NCBI RefSeq assembly: GCF_000631985.1
Contig: NZ_JFYN01000034.1
Span: 372,001 to 436,000, forward strand
DNA length: 64,000 nucleotides
Direction: 5' to 3'
Origin: Pseudomonas sp. RIT288
Lineage (GTDB): Bacteria > Pseudomonadota > Gammaproteobacteria > Pseudomonadales > Pseudomonadaceae
Shown here piece after piece: positions 1 through 10,236 of the stretch (position 1 is its first letter; each line of letters starts with the position of its first letter). Under the pieces are notes generated by a model that saw only the letters and a list, made by a program, of their open reading frames with translations, had not been told where the DNA came from and did no database searches. Both the position numbers and the translations under genes were made by a program.

Positions 1-60
1 CGTCCGTTTGCACAAGGTTTTTTGCCGGGATTTGTTGTTACGGGGAGGGTTTCAAAAGCA

Positions 61-136
61 AAAGATCGCAGCCTCCGGCAGCTCCTACAGGGTGTACACC
101 CATTTCGTGTAGGAGCTGCCGAAGGCTGCGATCTTT
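61..136. repeat. REP pair, family A (GTAGGAGCTGCCG type)
   Basis: Two inverted copies of a Pseudomonas REP core reading GTAGGAGCTGCCGAAGGCTGCGATC face each other across a short spacer, forming a REPIN-like unit. It lies downstream of opgH and its terminator. The same family recurs at 6366, 21286, 31466, 44249, 45642 and 61477. Confidence 0.85.
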
Positions 137-141
137 AAAAA

Positions 142-163
142 AAGCCCCGCATTGGCGGGGCTT
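142..163 (-). terminator. Rho-independent terminator after opgH
   Basis: A perfect 7-bp GC stem (GCCCCGC / GCGGGGC, loop ATTG). Read leftward it is followed by a run of seven T. It sits immediately after the opgH stop codon, so it ends the opgGH transcript. Confidence 0.85.
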
Positions 164-167
164 CTTT

Positions 168-2738
168 TTAGGCCGGTTGAGCCTGCACGCTCAGCGGTCG
201 CAACGGCAACAGCGGTGCATGCGGATCGGCTTTCACCGAAGCGCGCCAGGCATCCAGCCATTCCTTGTGGTCTTCGGACCAGACCAGCTCGTGCAGACGC
301 GCCAGCGCCACCGGATCGCTCAGCAGTTGCAGACGATCATGGTTGTTCAGCCCGGCCGGGCCGACCTTGATCGCGTGACGCACACGCTCCTGACGCAGCC
401 ACTCGATCGGCTCGGCCTGACCGTGACGGGCCGTCGCCAGCGAGCACGCCAAGGCGTTCTGCTGCGGATCGACCACGGCGCGGATGAAGCCGTCGTTCAG
501 TGCATGCCAGCGGTTCTCGTGGGTGTACTGGTCAGTCGCCAGCAAGGCCTGCGGCGGATTGTATTCCTCAGGAATGAGGAACAGGCTCTCGTCACGGGAT
601 TTGAGGCCCAGACCAACACGGCTGGAAATCACCGATACCGGGATCGACAGCATCAGCGAACCGACGATCGGCACCAGCCACCACAGGAAGCTCGGGTTCA
701 GCCAGATCACCAGCAATGCCCAGCAGAAGCCCAGCAGGGTCTGCGGACCGTGGCGTTTGACCGCCTCGCTCCATGGCGTGGAGTCGTCGTCACGTTGCGG
801 CGAGTTCCAGGTCGCGGCCCAGCCGAGGAACGCGGCGAGGACGAAACGGGTGTGGAAAATCATCCGCACCGGCGCCAGCAGCATGGAGAACAGCATCTCC
901 AGCAGCATCGACAGGGTCACCTTGAACTTGCCACCGAACTCTTTCGCGCCCTTGGCCCAGATCAGGATGATGCTCAGCAGTTTCGGCAGGAACAGCAGCA
1001 CGATGGTCGTCGAGAACAGCGCGATCGCCTTGTCCGGGTGCCATTGTGGCCACAGCGGATAGAGCTGACGAGGTTCCAGGAAGTACTGCGGCTCCATCAG
1101 CGTGTTCACCGCCAGCAGCGCGGTCGACAGCACCAGGAAGAAGAACCACAACGGCGCCGACAGGTACGACATCACGCCGGTCAGGAACACCGCGCGGTGC
1201 ACCGGGTGCATGCCTTTGACCAGGAACAGGCGGAAGTTCATCAGGTTGCCGTGGCACCAGCGACGGTCACGCTTGAGCTCGTCGAGCAGGTTCGGCGGCA
1301 GTTCTTCGTAGCTGCCCGGCAGGTCGTAGGCAATCCACACGCCCCAACCGGCACGGCGCATCAGCGCGGCTTCAACGAAGTCGTGAGACAGAATCGCCCC
1401 GGAGAACGCACCTTTACCCGGCAACGGCGCCAGGGCGCAGTGGTCGATGAACGGCTTCATGCGGATGATCGCGTTGTGACCCCAGTAGTGGGATTCACCC
1501 AACTGCCAGAAGTGCAGACCGGCGGTGAACAGCGGACCGTACACGCGGGTGGCGAACTGCTGCATGCGCGCATACAGGGTGTCCATGCCCGACGCACGCG
1601 GCGCGGTCTGGATGATCCCGGCGTCCGGCGTGGCTTCCATCAGGCGTACCAGACTGGTCAGGCACTCGCCGCTCATCACTGAGTCGGCGTCGAGCACGAC
1701 CATGTACTTGTAGTCACCGCCCCAGCGACGGCAGAAGTCGTCGAGGTTGCCGCTCTTGCGTTTCACACGGCGGCGGCGACGGCGATAGAAGATCTTGCCG
1801 AAACCCTTGGCTTCGCGGCAGACATCCAGCCAGGCCTGTTGCTCGGCGACGCAGATATCGGTGTCGTTACTGTCGCTGAGGACGAAGAAGTCGAAGCGAT
1901 CCAGATCACCGGTCGCGGCGACCGATTCGAAGGTGGCGCGCAGACCGGCGAATACCCGAGGCACGTCTTCGTTGCAGATCGGCATCACCAGCGCAGTACG
2001 GGCGTCTTTCGGAATCGGCTCGTTGCCGGCGCTTTTGCCGGAGATACGGTATTTGTCGTGACCGGTGAGCAACTCGAGGAAGCCCATCAGTGCCGTCCAG
2101 AAACCGGCCGAGACCCAGCAGAACAGAATCCCGAACAGGATCAGGATGCTGGTCTGCAGCGCATACGGCAGCACTTGCGTGGCGGTTTGCAGCAGCGGCT
2201 GGTGCAGCACTTCGTCCAGATCGACGAACGACCAGCCCTGGTACGGCATGATGCCTTTCATGTACCAGCCGGCAACGATGGTCTGGCCGAGCATCAGCAG
2301 CAACAGAATGTAGCGACGGATCGAACCTACGGTGCGCCAGCGCGCCGCCGGCAACACGTTTTCGTCCTTCGGCGGCTGCGGCGGGTTGGTGCGCCCGGTC
2401 AGGCGACGCCAGCCACGCACCAGAATATTGGTGCGCCATGGCTCCGGCACGACTTTGGTCCGACGGATTGGCGGCGTCGCTTTCATGCTGACCCGACCAC
2501 TGGCGTCGAGCACCAGCATTTCCGCCTCTTCCAGCTCCTCGGCAGTGCTCAGGGTCAGGCGCTTGCCCACCGAAGCCTGGGCGGCTTCGGCAGGGGCGTC
2601 GAACGTCGGCGACGACAGGCGCTGGTGCAGTTCGCTGAAGGACTGGCAGCCCGCGAGCTCCGCGCGCTGCTCGTCGGTCATCGGCAGATGCGCCAGATAC
2701 TCGGACAGAGTCTCTGGCTGTACTTGAGAGTTACTCAT
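168..2738 (-). CDS. opgH: Glucans biosynthesis glucosyltransferase H
   Basis: Inner-membrane family-2 glycosyltransferase that uses UDP-glucose to make the beta-glucan backbone of osmoregulated periplasmic glucans. At 856 residues it has the usual OpgH size. Two membrane segments lie near residues 143-160 and 197-216. The cytoplasmic catalytic domain starts around [10 protein letters not shown] (about 250), with an FFVLSDSND segment, the LDADS metal-binding motif (about 350) and RDRRWCHGN, a QxxRW-type motif (about 495). Several further membrane segments follow up to about residue 700. Its start codon overlaps the opgG stop by 8 bp (ATGAGTAA), so the two genes are translationally coupled. Family assignment is firm. 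Confidence 0.96.
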   Translation of the reverse strand: MSNSQVQPETLSEYLAHLPMTDEQRAELAGCQSFSELHQRLSSPTFDAPAEAAQASVGKRLTLSTAEELEEAEMLVLDASGRVSMKATPPIRRTKVVPEPWRTNILVRGWRRLTGRTNPPQPPKDENVLPAARWRTVGSIRRYILLLLMLGQTIVAGWYMKGIMPYQGWSFVDLDEVLHQPLLQTATQVLPYALQTSILILFGILFCWVSAGFWTALMGFLELLTGHDKYRISGKSAGNEPIPKDARTALVMPICNEDVPRVFAGLRATFESVAATGDLDRFDFFVLSDSNDTDICVAEQQAWLDVCREAKGFGKIFYRRRRRRVKRKSGNLDDFCRRWGGDYKYMVVLDADSVMSGECLTSLVRLMEATPDAGIIQTAPRASGMDTLYARMQQFATRVYGPLFTAGLHFWQLGESHYWGHNAIIRMKPFIDHCALAPLPGKGAFSGAILSHDFVEAALMRRAGWGVWIAYDLPGSYEELPPNLLDELKRDRRWCHGNLMNFRLFLVKGMHPVHRAVFLTGVMSYLSAPLWFFFLVLSTALLAVNTLMEPQYFLEPRQLYPLWPQWHPDKAIALFSTTIVLLFLPKLLSIILIWAKGAKEFGGKFKVTLSMLLEMLFSMLLAPVRMIFHTRFVLAAFLGWAATWNSPQRDDDSTPWSEAVKRHGPQTLLGFCWALLVIWLNPSFLWWLVPIVGSLMLSIPVSVISSRVGLGLKSRDESLFLIPEEYNPPQALLATDQYTHENRWHALNDGFIRAVVDPQQNALACSLATARHGQAEPIEWLRQERVRHAIKVGPAGLNNHDRLQLLSDPVALARLHELVWSEDHKEWLDAWRASVKADPHAPLLPLRPLSVQAQPA

Positions 2739-4515
2739 CGGCAGGCAACTGATAGCTCCAGGTCTCGGTCAGGACTTCTTCAGTCGGTGCCGATTCCGGT
2801 GTGGCTGGGGCCGCGTTGGCAGCGGTTGGCTGCTTGGCGTCTTTGTTGGCCTTGTCCTTGGCATCTGCAGCTGGCTTGGCGTCAGCCTGTTTGGCCTCGG
2901 CTGCCTTGGCTTCCTTCTCTACCTTCTCTTGTTGCTTGGCCGCGACCTTGTCCGCCTTGGCCACCGACGAGTTCGACGCCGGTACCGAAGACTTGGCCAG
3001 ATCAGCGGTCACCACTGGCTGTACCAGGGCAGCGCGCATCTCGGTGGACTTGCTCGCGTCCTTGATCTTCATCCGCAGGGTCAGGCGCCAGCCCTTGGTT
3101 TCCGGGTTGTAACGCACGCTGTTCTCAACCAGTTCGGCGTTATCACCAACACTGACTTGACTGCGCACATCGGCATCCGGAGCCAGTGCCGCCAGCGATG
3201 GACCTTCGAAATCGACCAGGTAGGCAACGCTGCCATCCGGCTGACGGATCAGGTTCGACTGCTTGACGTCACCGGTCGACCGCAGGGTCTGCTTGACCCA
3301 GGCGCTGTCGGGGGCGTGAAGCGCCGCTTCGTCCATGGTCCAGTGCAGGCGGTAGGCGAAGTCCAGCGGCTTGCCTGGCTCCGGCATGGTTTCCGGGCTC
3401 CAGAACGCAACGATGTTGTCGTTGGTTTCGTCGGCAGTCGGAATCTCTACCAGATCAACGGTGCCCTTGCCCCACTCGCCCTTCGGCTCGATCCAGGCGC
3501 TTGGACGCTTGTCGTAACGGTCGTCGAGGTCTTCGTAGTGGCTGAAGTCGCGACCACGCTGCAGCAGACCGAAACCACGCGGGTTCTCGACGCTGAAGTT
3601 GCTCACGGCCAGGTGTTTCGGGTTGTTCAGCGGACGCCAGATCCACTCGCCGTTGCCGGCATGGATCGACAGACCGCTGGAGTCGTGCAGTTCACGACGG
3701 TAGTTGAGGACTTTCGACGGCTGGTTGGCGCCGAACAGGAACATGCTGGTCAACGGTGCGATGCCCAGTTTGCCGACCTTGTCACGCAGGAACATCTGCG
3801 CCTTGACGTCGACAATGGTGTCGCTGCCCGGACGCAGGATCAGGCGGTAGGCACCGGTGGCGCGCGGCGAATCAAGCAGGGCGAAGATCACCAGATGCTT
3901 GTCGCCCGGCTTCGGCTGCTGAATCCAGAACTCGCGGAAACGCGGGAATTCTTCGCCCGACGGCAACGCGGTATCGATGGCCAGACCACGGGCCGACAGA
4001 CCGTAAGTGTGACCCTTGCCGACAACGCGGAAGTAGCTCGCGCCGAGCATGGTCATGATTTCGTCTTGCTTGTCGGCCTTGTTGATCGGGTACAGCACAC
4101 GGAAACCGGCGTAGCCCAGTTGTTCAGTGGCCTTCGGATCGAACTTGAGGTCGCCGAAATCGAAGCGGGTCGGATCGTATTTGATCTCTTCGACGGTGTT
4201 CGCCGTGATTTCGTTGATTTTCACCGGCGTATCGAAGTGCATGCCCTGGTGATAGAAGGACAGCTTGAACGGTGTCTTCTGATCGGCCCACTCAGCCTTT
4301 TCGGTGAGGAAGCGGATTTTCTGATAATCCGCGAACTTCATGTCACGGAATTCGTTCGGCAGGTTGCTGCGCGGGGCTTCGAACTTCTGCCCGGCCAGCT
4401 CTTTAGCCTTGGCTGATACATCGTCAAGATTGAACGCCCAAAGCTGGCCGGCGCTGAGCAGGCACAGGAGCGCCGAACCCGCTACCAGGGCACTTCGCAT
4501 GCGTTTGGCAGACAT
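2731..4515 (-). CDS. opgG: Glucans biosynthesis protein G, with a Lys/Ala-rich insertion
   Basis: Periplasmic protein needed for osmoregulated periplasmic glucan synthesis together with OpgH. The start [10 protein letters not shown] is preferred because a Sec signal peptide follows, ending near GQLWA-FN; an upstream in-frame ATG at 4572 gives an unconvincing extension. The product is 594 residues, longer than the roughly 510 residues I recall for E. coli MdoG. The excess is mostly a stretch of about 65 residues rich in Lys, Ala, Glu and Gln (roughly 2780-2990). It sits just before the final strand [12 protein letters not shown], so it is an insertion near the C-terminus and not a tail. The gene overlaps opgH by 8 bp. 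Confidence 0.94.
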   Translation of the reverse strand: MSAKRMRSALVAGSALLCLLSAGQLWAFNLDDVSAKAKELAGQKFEAPRSNLPNEFRDMKFADYQKIRFLTEKAEWADQKTPFKLSFYHQGMHFDTPVKINEITANTVEEIKYDPTRFDFGDLKFDPKATEQLGYAGFRVLYPINKADKQDEIMTMLGASYFRVVGKGHTYGLSARGLAIDTALPSGEEFPRFREFWIQQPKPGDKHLVIFALLDSPRATGAYRLILRPGSDTIVDVKAQMFLRDKVGKLGIAPLTSMFLFGANQPSKVLNYRRELHDSSGLSIHAGNGEWIWRPLNNPKHLAVSNFSVENPRGFGLLQRGRDFSHYEDLDDRYDKRPSAWIEPKGEWGKGTVDLVEIPTADETNDNIVAFWSPETMPEPGKPLDFAYRLHWTMDEAALHAPDSAWVKQTLRSTGDVKQSNLIRQPDGSVAYLVDFEGPSLAALAPDADVRSQVSVGDNAELVENSVRYNPETKGWRLTLRMKIKDASKSTEMRAALVQPVVTADLAKSSVPASNSSVAKADKVAAKQQEKVEKEAKAAEAKQADAKPAADAKDKANKDAKQPTAANAAPATPESAPTEEVLTETWSYQLPADE

Positions 4516-4822
4516 TTTTGCTGCATTACAGGGACTAACAATCACGAGCAACCCTCGCCGAAAACAGATCAAAAAACCAACGGCCAGCTATCTATATGCC
4601 AGGTTGGCGAGCATTGTTCCGACTCCGCTGGGGCAAAATGATTCCCCAATCGGATCCAGACAAGTCTCTACCTAAGTCAAAAATGGACCAACGAACGCTG
4701 ATCCCCATAGCGCGCGATTATCTAGTAGCCCGCGTGACAACGCATCAGGGGTAACAAAGTATTTATCGCGAAAAACGCCTGTTTACAGTCGAAAAGCCCT
4801 TGAAAAGATGTTTCAAGCGCTT
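4516..4822. other. Intergenic region: opgGH leader and dtd end
   Basis: This 307-bp stretch holds the leader and presumably the promoter of leftward opgGH. I see no -10/-35 pair that I would defend. A small AT-rich hairpin near 4799-4817 (listed separately) may end the pip-dtd transcript. No gene was found. Confidence 0.5.
4799..4817 (-). terminator. Possible terminator after dtd
   Basis: A 7-bp inverted repeat CTTGAAA / TTTCAAG with loop AGATG lies just past the dtd stop. Read leftward it is followed by GGGCTTTTC, only a short T run. The stem is AT-rich, so termination would be weak. Confidence 0.35.
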
Positions 4823-5260
4823 TCATGTCTGTAACAGGAAGGTTACCGGGCCATCATTGACCAGGTGCACCTGCATATCCGCGCCGAATCTACCTGATGC
4901 CACAGTGCCATGCATCTGTTTCGCTTTGCTCAATAGATAGTCGAACAATTCCTCGCCCAATGCCGGAGGGGCTGCGGTCGAGAAACTCGGGCGCAACCCG
5001 CTCTTGGTGTCGGCTGCGAGGGTGAACTGAGAGACCAGCAGCAACCCGCCGCCCACATCCGCCAGGGACAGATTCATCTTGCCCTCGGCGTCACTGAATA
5101 CCCGATAGTTAAGCAGCTTATGCAGAAGTTTGTCGGCACTGGTACGGGTGTCGTCGGGCTCGACCGCCACCAGCACCAGCAACCCCTGATCCACCGCGCC
5201 GACTATCTCTCCCGCGACTTCGACCCGTGCACCGCGCACACGCTGTAACAGCCCCTTCAT
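4823..5260 (-). CDS. dtd: D-aminoacyl-tRNA deacylase
   Basis: Cytoplasmic proofreading enzyme that hydrolyses D-aminoacyl-tRNAs such as D-Tyr-tRNA, recycling tRNA. The 145-residue product has the normal DTD length. Both family signatures are present: SQFTL at about residue 77 and a C-terminal NDGPVTF in place of the canonical NxGPVT. Its start lies inside the end of pip (4-bp overlap), so the two are co-transcribed and probably coupled. Confidence 0.96.
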   Translation of the reverse strand: MKGLLQRVRGARVEVAGEIVGAVDQGLLVLVAVEPDDTRTSADKLLHKLLNYRVFSDAEGKMNLSLADVGGGLLLVSQFTLAADTKSGLRPSFSTAAPPALGEELFDYLLSKAKQMHGTVASGRFGADMQVHLVNDGPVTFLLQT

Positions 5261-6228
5261 GCTTCTTCAGGCGGCAGGTCGAGCAGGCGGCGGGCCATGT
5301 TGCTCGCGGCACGCACCAGCGCATCGGTAATGCCGGGCTCGGAGGCGGCGTGACCGGCGTCGCGAATCACCTGCAGCTCACTGTTCGGCCAGGCCTGATG
5401 CAATTCCCAGGCGTTGTCCAGCGGGCAGATCACGTCGTAGCGACCGTGAATGATCACCCCCGGCAGATGGGCGATCTTGCCCATGTCGCGGATCAACTGA
5501 TTGGGCTCGAGAAACGCATTGTTGGTGAAGTAGTGACACTCGATCCGCGCGATCGACAGGGCGCGCTGCGGCTCGGAGAAACGGTCGACCACCAGCGGGT
5601 TCGGCCGCAGGGTCGCGGTGCGCCCTTCCCACGTCGACCAGGCCTTGGCCGCGTGCATCTGCGCGATCTGATCGTTACCGACCAGGCGCTTGTGGAAGGC
5701 GCTGAGCAGATCGTCGCGCTCGTCCAGCGGGATCGGCGCGATGTAGTCCTGCCAGTAATCAGGAAACAGACGGCTGGCACCAGCCTGATAGAACCACTCG
5801 ATTTCCTGCGGACGGCAGAGAAAGATCCCACGCAGGATCAGACCGTGTACGCGCTCGGGGTGGGTTTGCGCGTAGGCCAGCGCCAGCGTCGAACCCCACG
5901 AACCGCCGAACAGCACCCATTTGTCGATGCCCAGGTGCTTGCGGATACGCTCAAGGTCGGCGACCAGATCCCAGGTGGTGTTGTTTTCCAGGCTGGCGTG
6001 CGGGGTGGAGCGTCCGCAGCCGCGCTGGTCGAAGGTGACAATGCGGTACAGGTTCGGATCGAAATAACGACGGCTCTGCGCGTCGCAACCGGCGCCCGGG
6101 CCACCGTGAATGAACACCACTGGCAAGCCTTCCGGTGAACCGCTTTCGTCGACGTACAGCGTGTGGGTGTCATCGACAGCCAGATCGTGCCGGGCATGGG
6201 GTTTGATCTGCGGAAACAATGTCTGCAT
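5257..6228 (-). CDS. pip: Proline iminopeptidase
   Basis: Alpha/beta-hydrolase of the S33 peptidase family that removes N-terminal proline from peptides. The 323-residue product has the oxyanion-hole motif HGGPGAG near residue 41 and the nucleophile elbow GGSWGS near residue 110. The acidic residue sits in GRYDVICP and the histidine in DAGHAA near the C-terminus. A GGAG ribosome-binding site lies 7 bases before the ATG. dtd follows with a 4-bp overlap. Confidence 0.95.
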   Translation of the reverse strand: MQTLFPQIKPHARHDLAVDDTHTLYVDESGSPEGLPVVFIHGGPGAGCDAQSRRYFDPNLYRIVTFDQRGCGRSTPHASLENNTTWDLVADLERIRKHLGIDKWVLFGGSWGSTLALAYAQTHPERVHGLILRGIFLCRPQEIEWFYQAGASRLFPDYWQDYIAPIPLDERDDLLSAFHKRLVGNDQIAQMHAAKAWSTWEGRTATLRPNPLVVDRFSEPQRALSIARIECHYFTNNAFLEPNQLIRDMGKIAHLPGVIIHGRYDVICPLDNAWELHQAWPNSELQVIRDAGHAASEPGITDALVRAASNMARRLLDLPPEEA

Positions 6229-6365
6229 TGCGTGCTCCGTAAGGGGTCGAGGTCATCCCTGGGGGGACTTCTATTATTCTGCCGTCCGGCATCATAAACC
6301 CGATTTACGTTAATGAGCATGCCTGAGGACATGAATCAAAACCTGTGGCGGCGAAGCAGTCCCTC

Positions 6366-6457
6366 TGTAGGAGCTGCCGAAGGCTGCGATCTTTTGACTT
6401 TGTTTTTTTGCAGACAAAGCAAGATCAAAAGATCGCAGCGTTTGGCAGCTCCTACAG
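6366..6457. repeat. REP pair, family A
   Basis: Inverted pair of the GTAGGAGCTGCCGAAGGCTGCGATC repeat; the right arm carries the variant GCGTTTGGCAG. It lies between pip and the end of hutG, directly after the hut operon, where it can form a long hairpin at the 3-prime end of the hut mRNA. Confidence 0.85.
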
Positions 6458-6465
6458 GAAGCAGA

Positions 6466-7269
6466 TCATGCGGTGTAACGGGTTTTGCCCCACGCCAGAT
6501 AGCCTTGCAACAACTCCTGCAGTACCACCCGCGTCGGCTCCGCCAGATCAGCGCGGTAGCGGAACGGTTCGAACTCTTCCATGTAGGTGCTCTGGCACAG
6601 TTCCAGTTGCACGGCGTGGATGTTCTCGGCCGGGTTGCCGTAATGGCGGGTGATGTGGCCGCCCTTGAAACGTCCGTTGAGCACGTGGCTGAAGTTGCCG
6701 TGACGGGCGCAAATGGCTTCCAGTTGCGTCGCCAATTGTGGATCGCAACTGGCGCCGTTGAAGGTACCGAGGTTGAAGTCCGGCAGTTTGCCGTCGAACA
6801 GGTGCGGGATGATCGAGCGGATCGAGTGCGCGTCGAACAGCAGCGCATAGCCGAACTCGGCCTTCAGCCGCGCCAGTTCTTGTTGCAAAGTGCGGTGGTA
6901 AGGCGTCCAGACCTGTTCCAGATAGGTCGCGCGTTCCTCTTTCGAAGGCTCGTGCCCTTCGCGGAACAGCGGGATGCCATCGAACAGCGTCGCCGGGTAC
7001 AGCCCGGTGGTGGCACCGGCGTACAACGGCTTGTCGTCGGACGGACGGTTGAGGTCGATGACGAACCGCGAGTATTCGGCGGCCAACGTGCTGGCGCCCA
7101 ACTGCTCGGCGAAATCATAGAGCTGCGGGATGTGCCAGTCGGTGTCCGGCAGGCTTTTCGCGTCCGCGATCAGCCCGGCTTCGACCGCAGGCGTCAGGCG
7201 TACGCCGGCATGCGGCATGCTGATCAGCAGCGGTACGCGACCTTGTTTGAAACTCAGAACCTTATCCAC
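6466..7269 (-). CDS. hutG: N-formylglutamate deformylase
   Basis: Last step of the five-step hut pathway: N-formyl-L-glutamate is hydrolysed to glutamate and formate, following HutF. I chose the GTG start at 7269 (VDKVLSFKQG) because a GGAGAG ribosome-binding site lies just upstream and it gives a 267-residue protein of normal size; extension to an upstream ATG adds unrelated sequence. Metal-binding and family segments visible are MPHAG near the N-terminus, LLFDAHSIRS in the middle and NGRFKGGHITRHYG. The ribosome-binding site overlaps the hutI stop region, so hutI and hutG form one unit. Confidence 0.95.
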   Translation of the reverse strand: MDKVLSFKQGRVPLLISMPHAGVRLTPAVEAGLIADAKSLPDTDWHIPQLYDFAEQLGASTLAAEYSRFVIDLNRPSDDKPLYAGATTGLYPATLFDGIPLFREGHEPSKEERATYLEQVWTPYHRTLQQELARLKAEFGYALLFDAHSIRSIIPHLFDGKLPDFNLGTFNGASCDPQLATQLEAICARHGNFSHVLNGRFKGGHITRHYGNPAENIHAVQLELCQSTYMEEFEPFRYRADLAEPTRVVLQELLQGYLAWGKTRYTA

Positions 7270-7279
7270 AACCGCTCTC

Positions 7280-8485
7280 CTACAGACTTGATTCGACGCC
7301 GTGATGCACGACGCGTTTGTCCAGATCACCACCGAGCCAATAGGCCAGATCCGCCGGACGATCGATGTGCCAGGCGACGAAATCCGCGACCTTGCCGATT
7401 TCCAGCGAACCGTGGGTGTCAGCCATCCCCAACGCTTGTGCGGCATGAATGGTCGCGCCGGCCAGGGCTTCTTCCGGGGTCATGCGGAAACAGGTGCAGG
7501 CCATGTTCAGCATCAGGCGCAGCGACAGCGCCGGCGAGGTACCGGGGTTGAGGTCACTGGCGATGGCGATCTTGACCTTGTGTTTGCGCAAGGCGTCCAT
7601 CGGCGGTAACTGGGTTTCGCGCAGGAAGTAGAACGCCCCCGGCAGCAGCACGGCGACGGTGTCGGACTTGGCCATGGCGATGGCGTCGTCTTCATCCATG
7701 AATTCCAGGTGATCGGCGGACAACGCGTGATACCGCGCCGCCAGACTGGAGCCATGCAGCGATGACAATTGCTCGGCGTGCAGCTTCACCGGCAGGCCGA
7801 GTTTTTGTGCGGTGATGAACACCCGCTCGACCTGCTCCGGCGAGAACGCCAGGTATTCGCAGAACGCATCCACCGCGTCGACCAGCCCTTCGGCAGCAAG
7901 CGCCGGAAGCATCTCGGCGCAGATGTGCTCGATGTAGTCGTCAGCGCGATCCTTGTACTCCGGCGGCAACGCGTGGGCGGCGAGGCAAGTGCTGCGCACG
8001 CTGATCGGCAGCTCCTTGGCCAGGCGACGGATGACCCGCAGGATCTTGCGTTCGCTGGCCAGGTCCAGACCGTAGCCGGACTTCATCTCGACCGTGGTCA
8101 CGCCGTCGCGCATCAGGCTTTTCAGGCGCTTGGCGGCGCTGGCGAACAGCTCGTCTTCAGTCGCTTCACGGGTGGCGCGCACAGTGCTGGCGATACCGCC
8201 GCCCTGCGCGGCGATCTCGGCATAGCTGACGCCTTGCAGGCGCTTCTCGAATTCGCCGCTGCGGTTGCCACCGAACACCGTGTGGGTATGGCAGTCGATC
8301 AGGCCGGGGGTGACCCACGCGCCTTGCAAATCGTTGACCGCCGGGTATTCGCCGGACGGCAGCAGATTGCGCGGACCGATCCACTCGATGTGCGCACCGG
8401 ACGTCACGATTGCCGCATCCTCGATGATCGAGTAGACGCCCTGCGCCATGGTTGCGACGTGGCAGTGTTGCCAGAGGGTTTTCAT
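7280..8485 (-). CDS. hutI: Imidazolonepropionase
   Basis: Third step of histidine degradation: opens the ring of 4-imidazolone-5-propanoate to give N-formimidoyl-L-glutamate. It is a cytoplasmic metal-dependent amidohydrolase of 401 residues, the normal length. The metal site [12 protein letters not shown] lies near residue 63, further conserved histidines occur in [10 protein letters not shown] and KLHAEQLS, and the metal-ligand aspartate is in [11 protein letters not shown] near residue 315. GGAG lies 8 bases before the ATG. Confidence 0.97.
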   Translation of the reverse strand: MKTLWQHCHVATMAQGVYSIIEDAAIVTSGAHIEWIGPRNLLPSGEYPAVNDLQGAWVTPGLIDCHTHTVFGGNRSGEFEKRLQGVSYAEIAAQGGGIASTVRATREATEDELFASAAKRLKSLMRDGVTTVEMKSGYGLDLASERKILRVIRRLAKELPISVRSTCLAAHALPPEYKDRADDYIEHICAEMLPALAAEGLVDAVDAFCEYLAFSPEQVERVFITAQKLGLPVKLHAEQLSSLHGSSLAARYHALSADHLEFMDEDDAIAMAKSDTVAVLLPGAFYFLRETQLPPMDALRKHKVKIAIASDLNPGTSPALSLRLMLNMACTCFRMTPEEALAGATIHAAQALGMADTHGSLEIGKVADFVAWHIDRPADLAYWLGGDLDKRVVHHGVESSL

Positions 8486-8515
8486 CCCTTAGTCTCCACA
8501 GTATTCAAAATCGAT

Positions 8516-8580
8516 TTCGCGAGCAGGCTCGCTCCCACAGTTGAAATGCGCTCCCCTGTGGGAGCGAGCCTGCTCGCGAA
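8516..8580. repeat. REP pair, family B (GTGGGAGCGAGCCTGCTCGCGAA type)
   Basis: Two facing copies of GTGGGAGCGAGCCTGCTCGCGAA fill most of the gap between hutH and hutI, inside the hut operon. The hairpin may protect the upstream mRNA or lower expression of downstream genes. Confidence 0.9.
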
Positions 8581-8587
8581 GAGGCCA

Positions 8588-10120
8588 TTACAGGCTAGGC
8601 AGCAATTTCGCCGGAACCAATTCGCTCAAGCAGCGCGAAGCCAGCAGCTCGGTCGCCGCATTGATGTCCGGTGCAAAGAAGCGATCCTTCTCATAGAACG
8701 GCACGTCCTTGCGCAGAATCGCCCGCGCCTGTTCCAACTTGGCCGAGGTCTTCAGACCGTTACGCAGATCCAGCCCCTGCACCGCCGCCAGCCATTCCAC
8801 CGCGAGAATCCCGCGGGTGTTCTCGGCCATTTCCCACAGGCGCTTGCCGGCGGCCGGAGCCATCGACACGTGGTCTTCCTGGTTGGCCGAGGTCGGCAGG
8901 CTGTCGACCGAATGCGGATGGGACAGCGCCTTGTTCTCGCTGGCCAGTGCCGCGGCGGTCACCTGGGCAATCATGAAGCCGGAGTTCACACCGCCATTGG
9001 CCACCAGGAATGGCGGCAGTTGCGACATGTGCTTGTCCATCATCAGCGAGATACGGCGTTCGCTCAGCGAGCCGACTTCAGCGATGGCCAGGGCCATGTT
9101 GTCGGCGGCCATGGCCACGGGTTCGGCGTGGAAGTTGCCACCGGAAATCACATCGCCTTCAGCAGCGAACACCAACGGGTTGTCGGAGACGGCGTTGGCT
9201 TCAACCACCAGCACGTCGGCGGCCTGGCGGAATTGGGTCAGGCAGGCGCCCATGACTTGTGGCTGGCAACGCAAGGAGTACGGGTCTTGAACCTTCTCGC
9301 AGTTCTGGTGCGAGTCGGAGACTTCGCTGCGCTCGCCGAGCAGATCGCGATACGCGGCTGCAGCATCGATCTGACCTTTTTGACCGCGAGCGGCGTGAAT
9401 ACGTGCATCGAACGGCGAGCGCGAACCGAGCACCGCTTCAACCGTCAGACCGCCGATTGCCAGCGCACCGGCAAACAGGTCTTCACCTTCAAACAGACCG
9501 CGCAGGGCAAATGCGGTGGACACCTGAGTGCCGTTGAGCAACGCCAGACCTTCTTTCGCCGCCAGCGTCAGCGGGGTCAGACCGGCGATTTTCAGCGCTT
9601 CGGTGGCTTGCATCCACTCGCCCTTGTAACGCGCCTTGCCTTCGCCCAGCAGCACCAGCGACATGTGCGCCAGCGGCGCGAGGTCACCCGAGGCGCCGAC
9701 CGAACCTTTGAGCGGAATGTGCGGATAAACCTCGGCGTTGATCAGCGCGATCAGCGCGTCGATCACCACGCGGCGAATGCCGGAGAAACCACGGCTGAGG
9801 CTGTTGACCTTGAGCACCATGATCAGCCGTACCAGCTCATCGCTGATCGGCTGGCCGACACCAGCGGCGTGCGACAGCACCAGAGAACGCTGCAGGTTTT
9901 CCAGGTCCTCGCTGGCAATGCGGGTCGAAGCCAGCAGGCCGAAACCGGTGTTGATGCCGTAGGCGGTGCGGTTCTCGGCGAGGATCTGCTCGACGCAGGC
10001 AACACTGGCCTCGATCTGCGCCGCAGCGCTGTTGTCGAGGGTCAGCTTGACCGGTTGCTGATAGACGTCACGCAGTTGGGCCAGGCTCAGTTGGCCGGGA
10101 ATCAGGTTCAGCGCAGTCAT
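8588..10120 (-). CDS. hutH: Histidine ammonia-lyase
   Basis: First step of histidine degradation, L-histidine to urocanate and ammonia. The start at 10120 is chosen over the upstream ATG at 10141 because AGGAG sits 8 bases before it; the product is 510 residues. The Ala-Ser-Gly triad that cyclises to the electrophilic MIO cofactor is present in [14 protein letters not shown] near residue 143. The active-site loop YGINTGFG lies near residue 52, and NGTQ, SDNPLVF and QEDHVSM are also present. This is therefore the catalytically competent lyase of the locus, in contrast to the paralogue next to it. Confidence 0.97.
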   Translation of the reverse strand: MTALNLIPGQLSLAQLRDVYQQPVKLTLDNSAAAQIEASVACVEQILAENRTAYGINTGFGLLASTRIASEDLENLQRSLVLSHAAGVGQPISDELVRLIMVLKVNSLSRGFSGIRRVVIDALIALINAEVYPHIPLKGSVGASGDLAPLAHMSLVLLGEGKARYKGEWMQATEALKIAGLTPLTLAAKEGLALLNGTQVSTAFALRGLFEGEDLFAGALAIGGLTVEAVLGSRSPFDARIHAARGQKGQIDAAAAYRDLLGERSEVSDSHQNCEKVQDPYSLRCQPQVMGACLTQFRQAADVLVVEANAVSDNPLVFAAEGDVISGGNFHAEPVAMAADNMALAIAEVGSLSERRISLMMDKHMSQLPPFLVANGGVNSGFMIAQVTAAALASENKALSHPHSVDSLPTSANQEDHVSMAPAAGKRLWEMAENTRGILAVEWLAAVQGLDLRNGLKTSAKLEQARAILRKDVPFYEKDRFFAPDINAATELLASRCLSELVPAKLLPSL

Positions 10121-10236
10121 TAAAATGCTCCTTTTGAACATTGTTATTAACTACCAGTCGCTCCGGAGCATTCCGTTATCCGTCGCCTCTCGCCTTCTGA
10201 GCGATCCGCGCCTTGGCACGCTGGTATGGGTAGTTG

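Noticed and set aside
4600-4760. tRNA or small RNA in the opgG-dtd gap
   Set aside because: No cloverleaf, no strong promoter and no terminator pair could be drawn.
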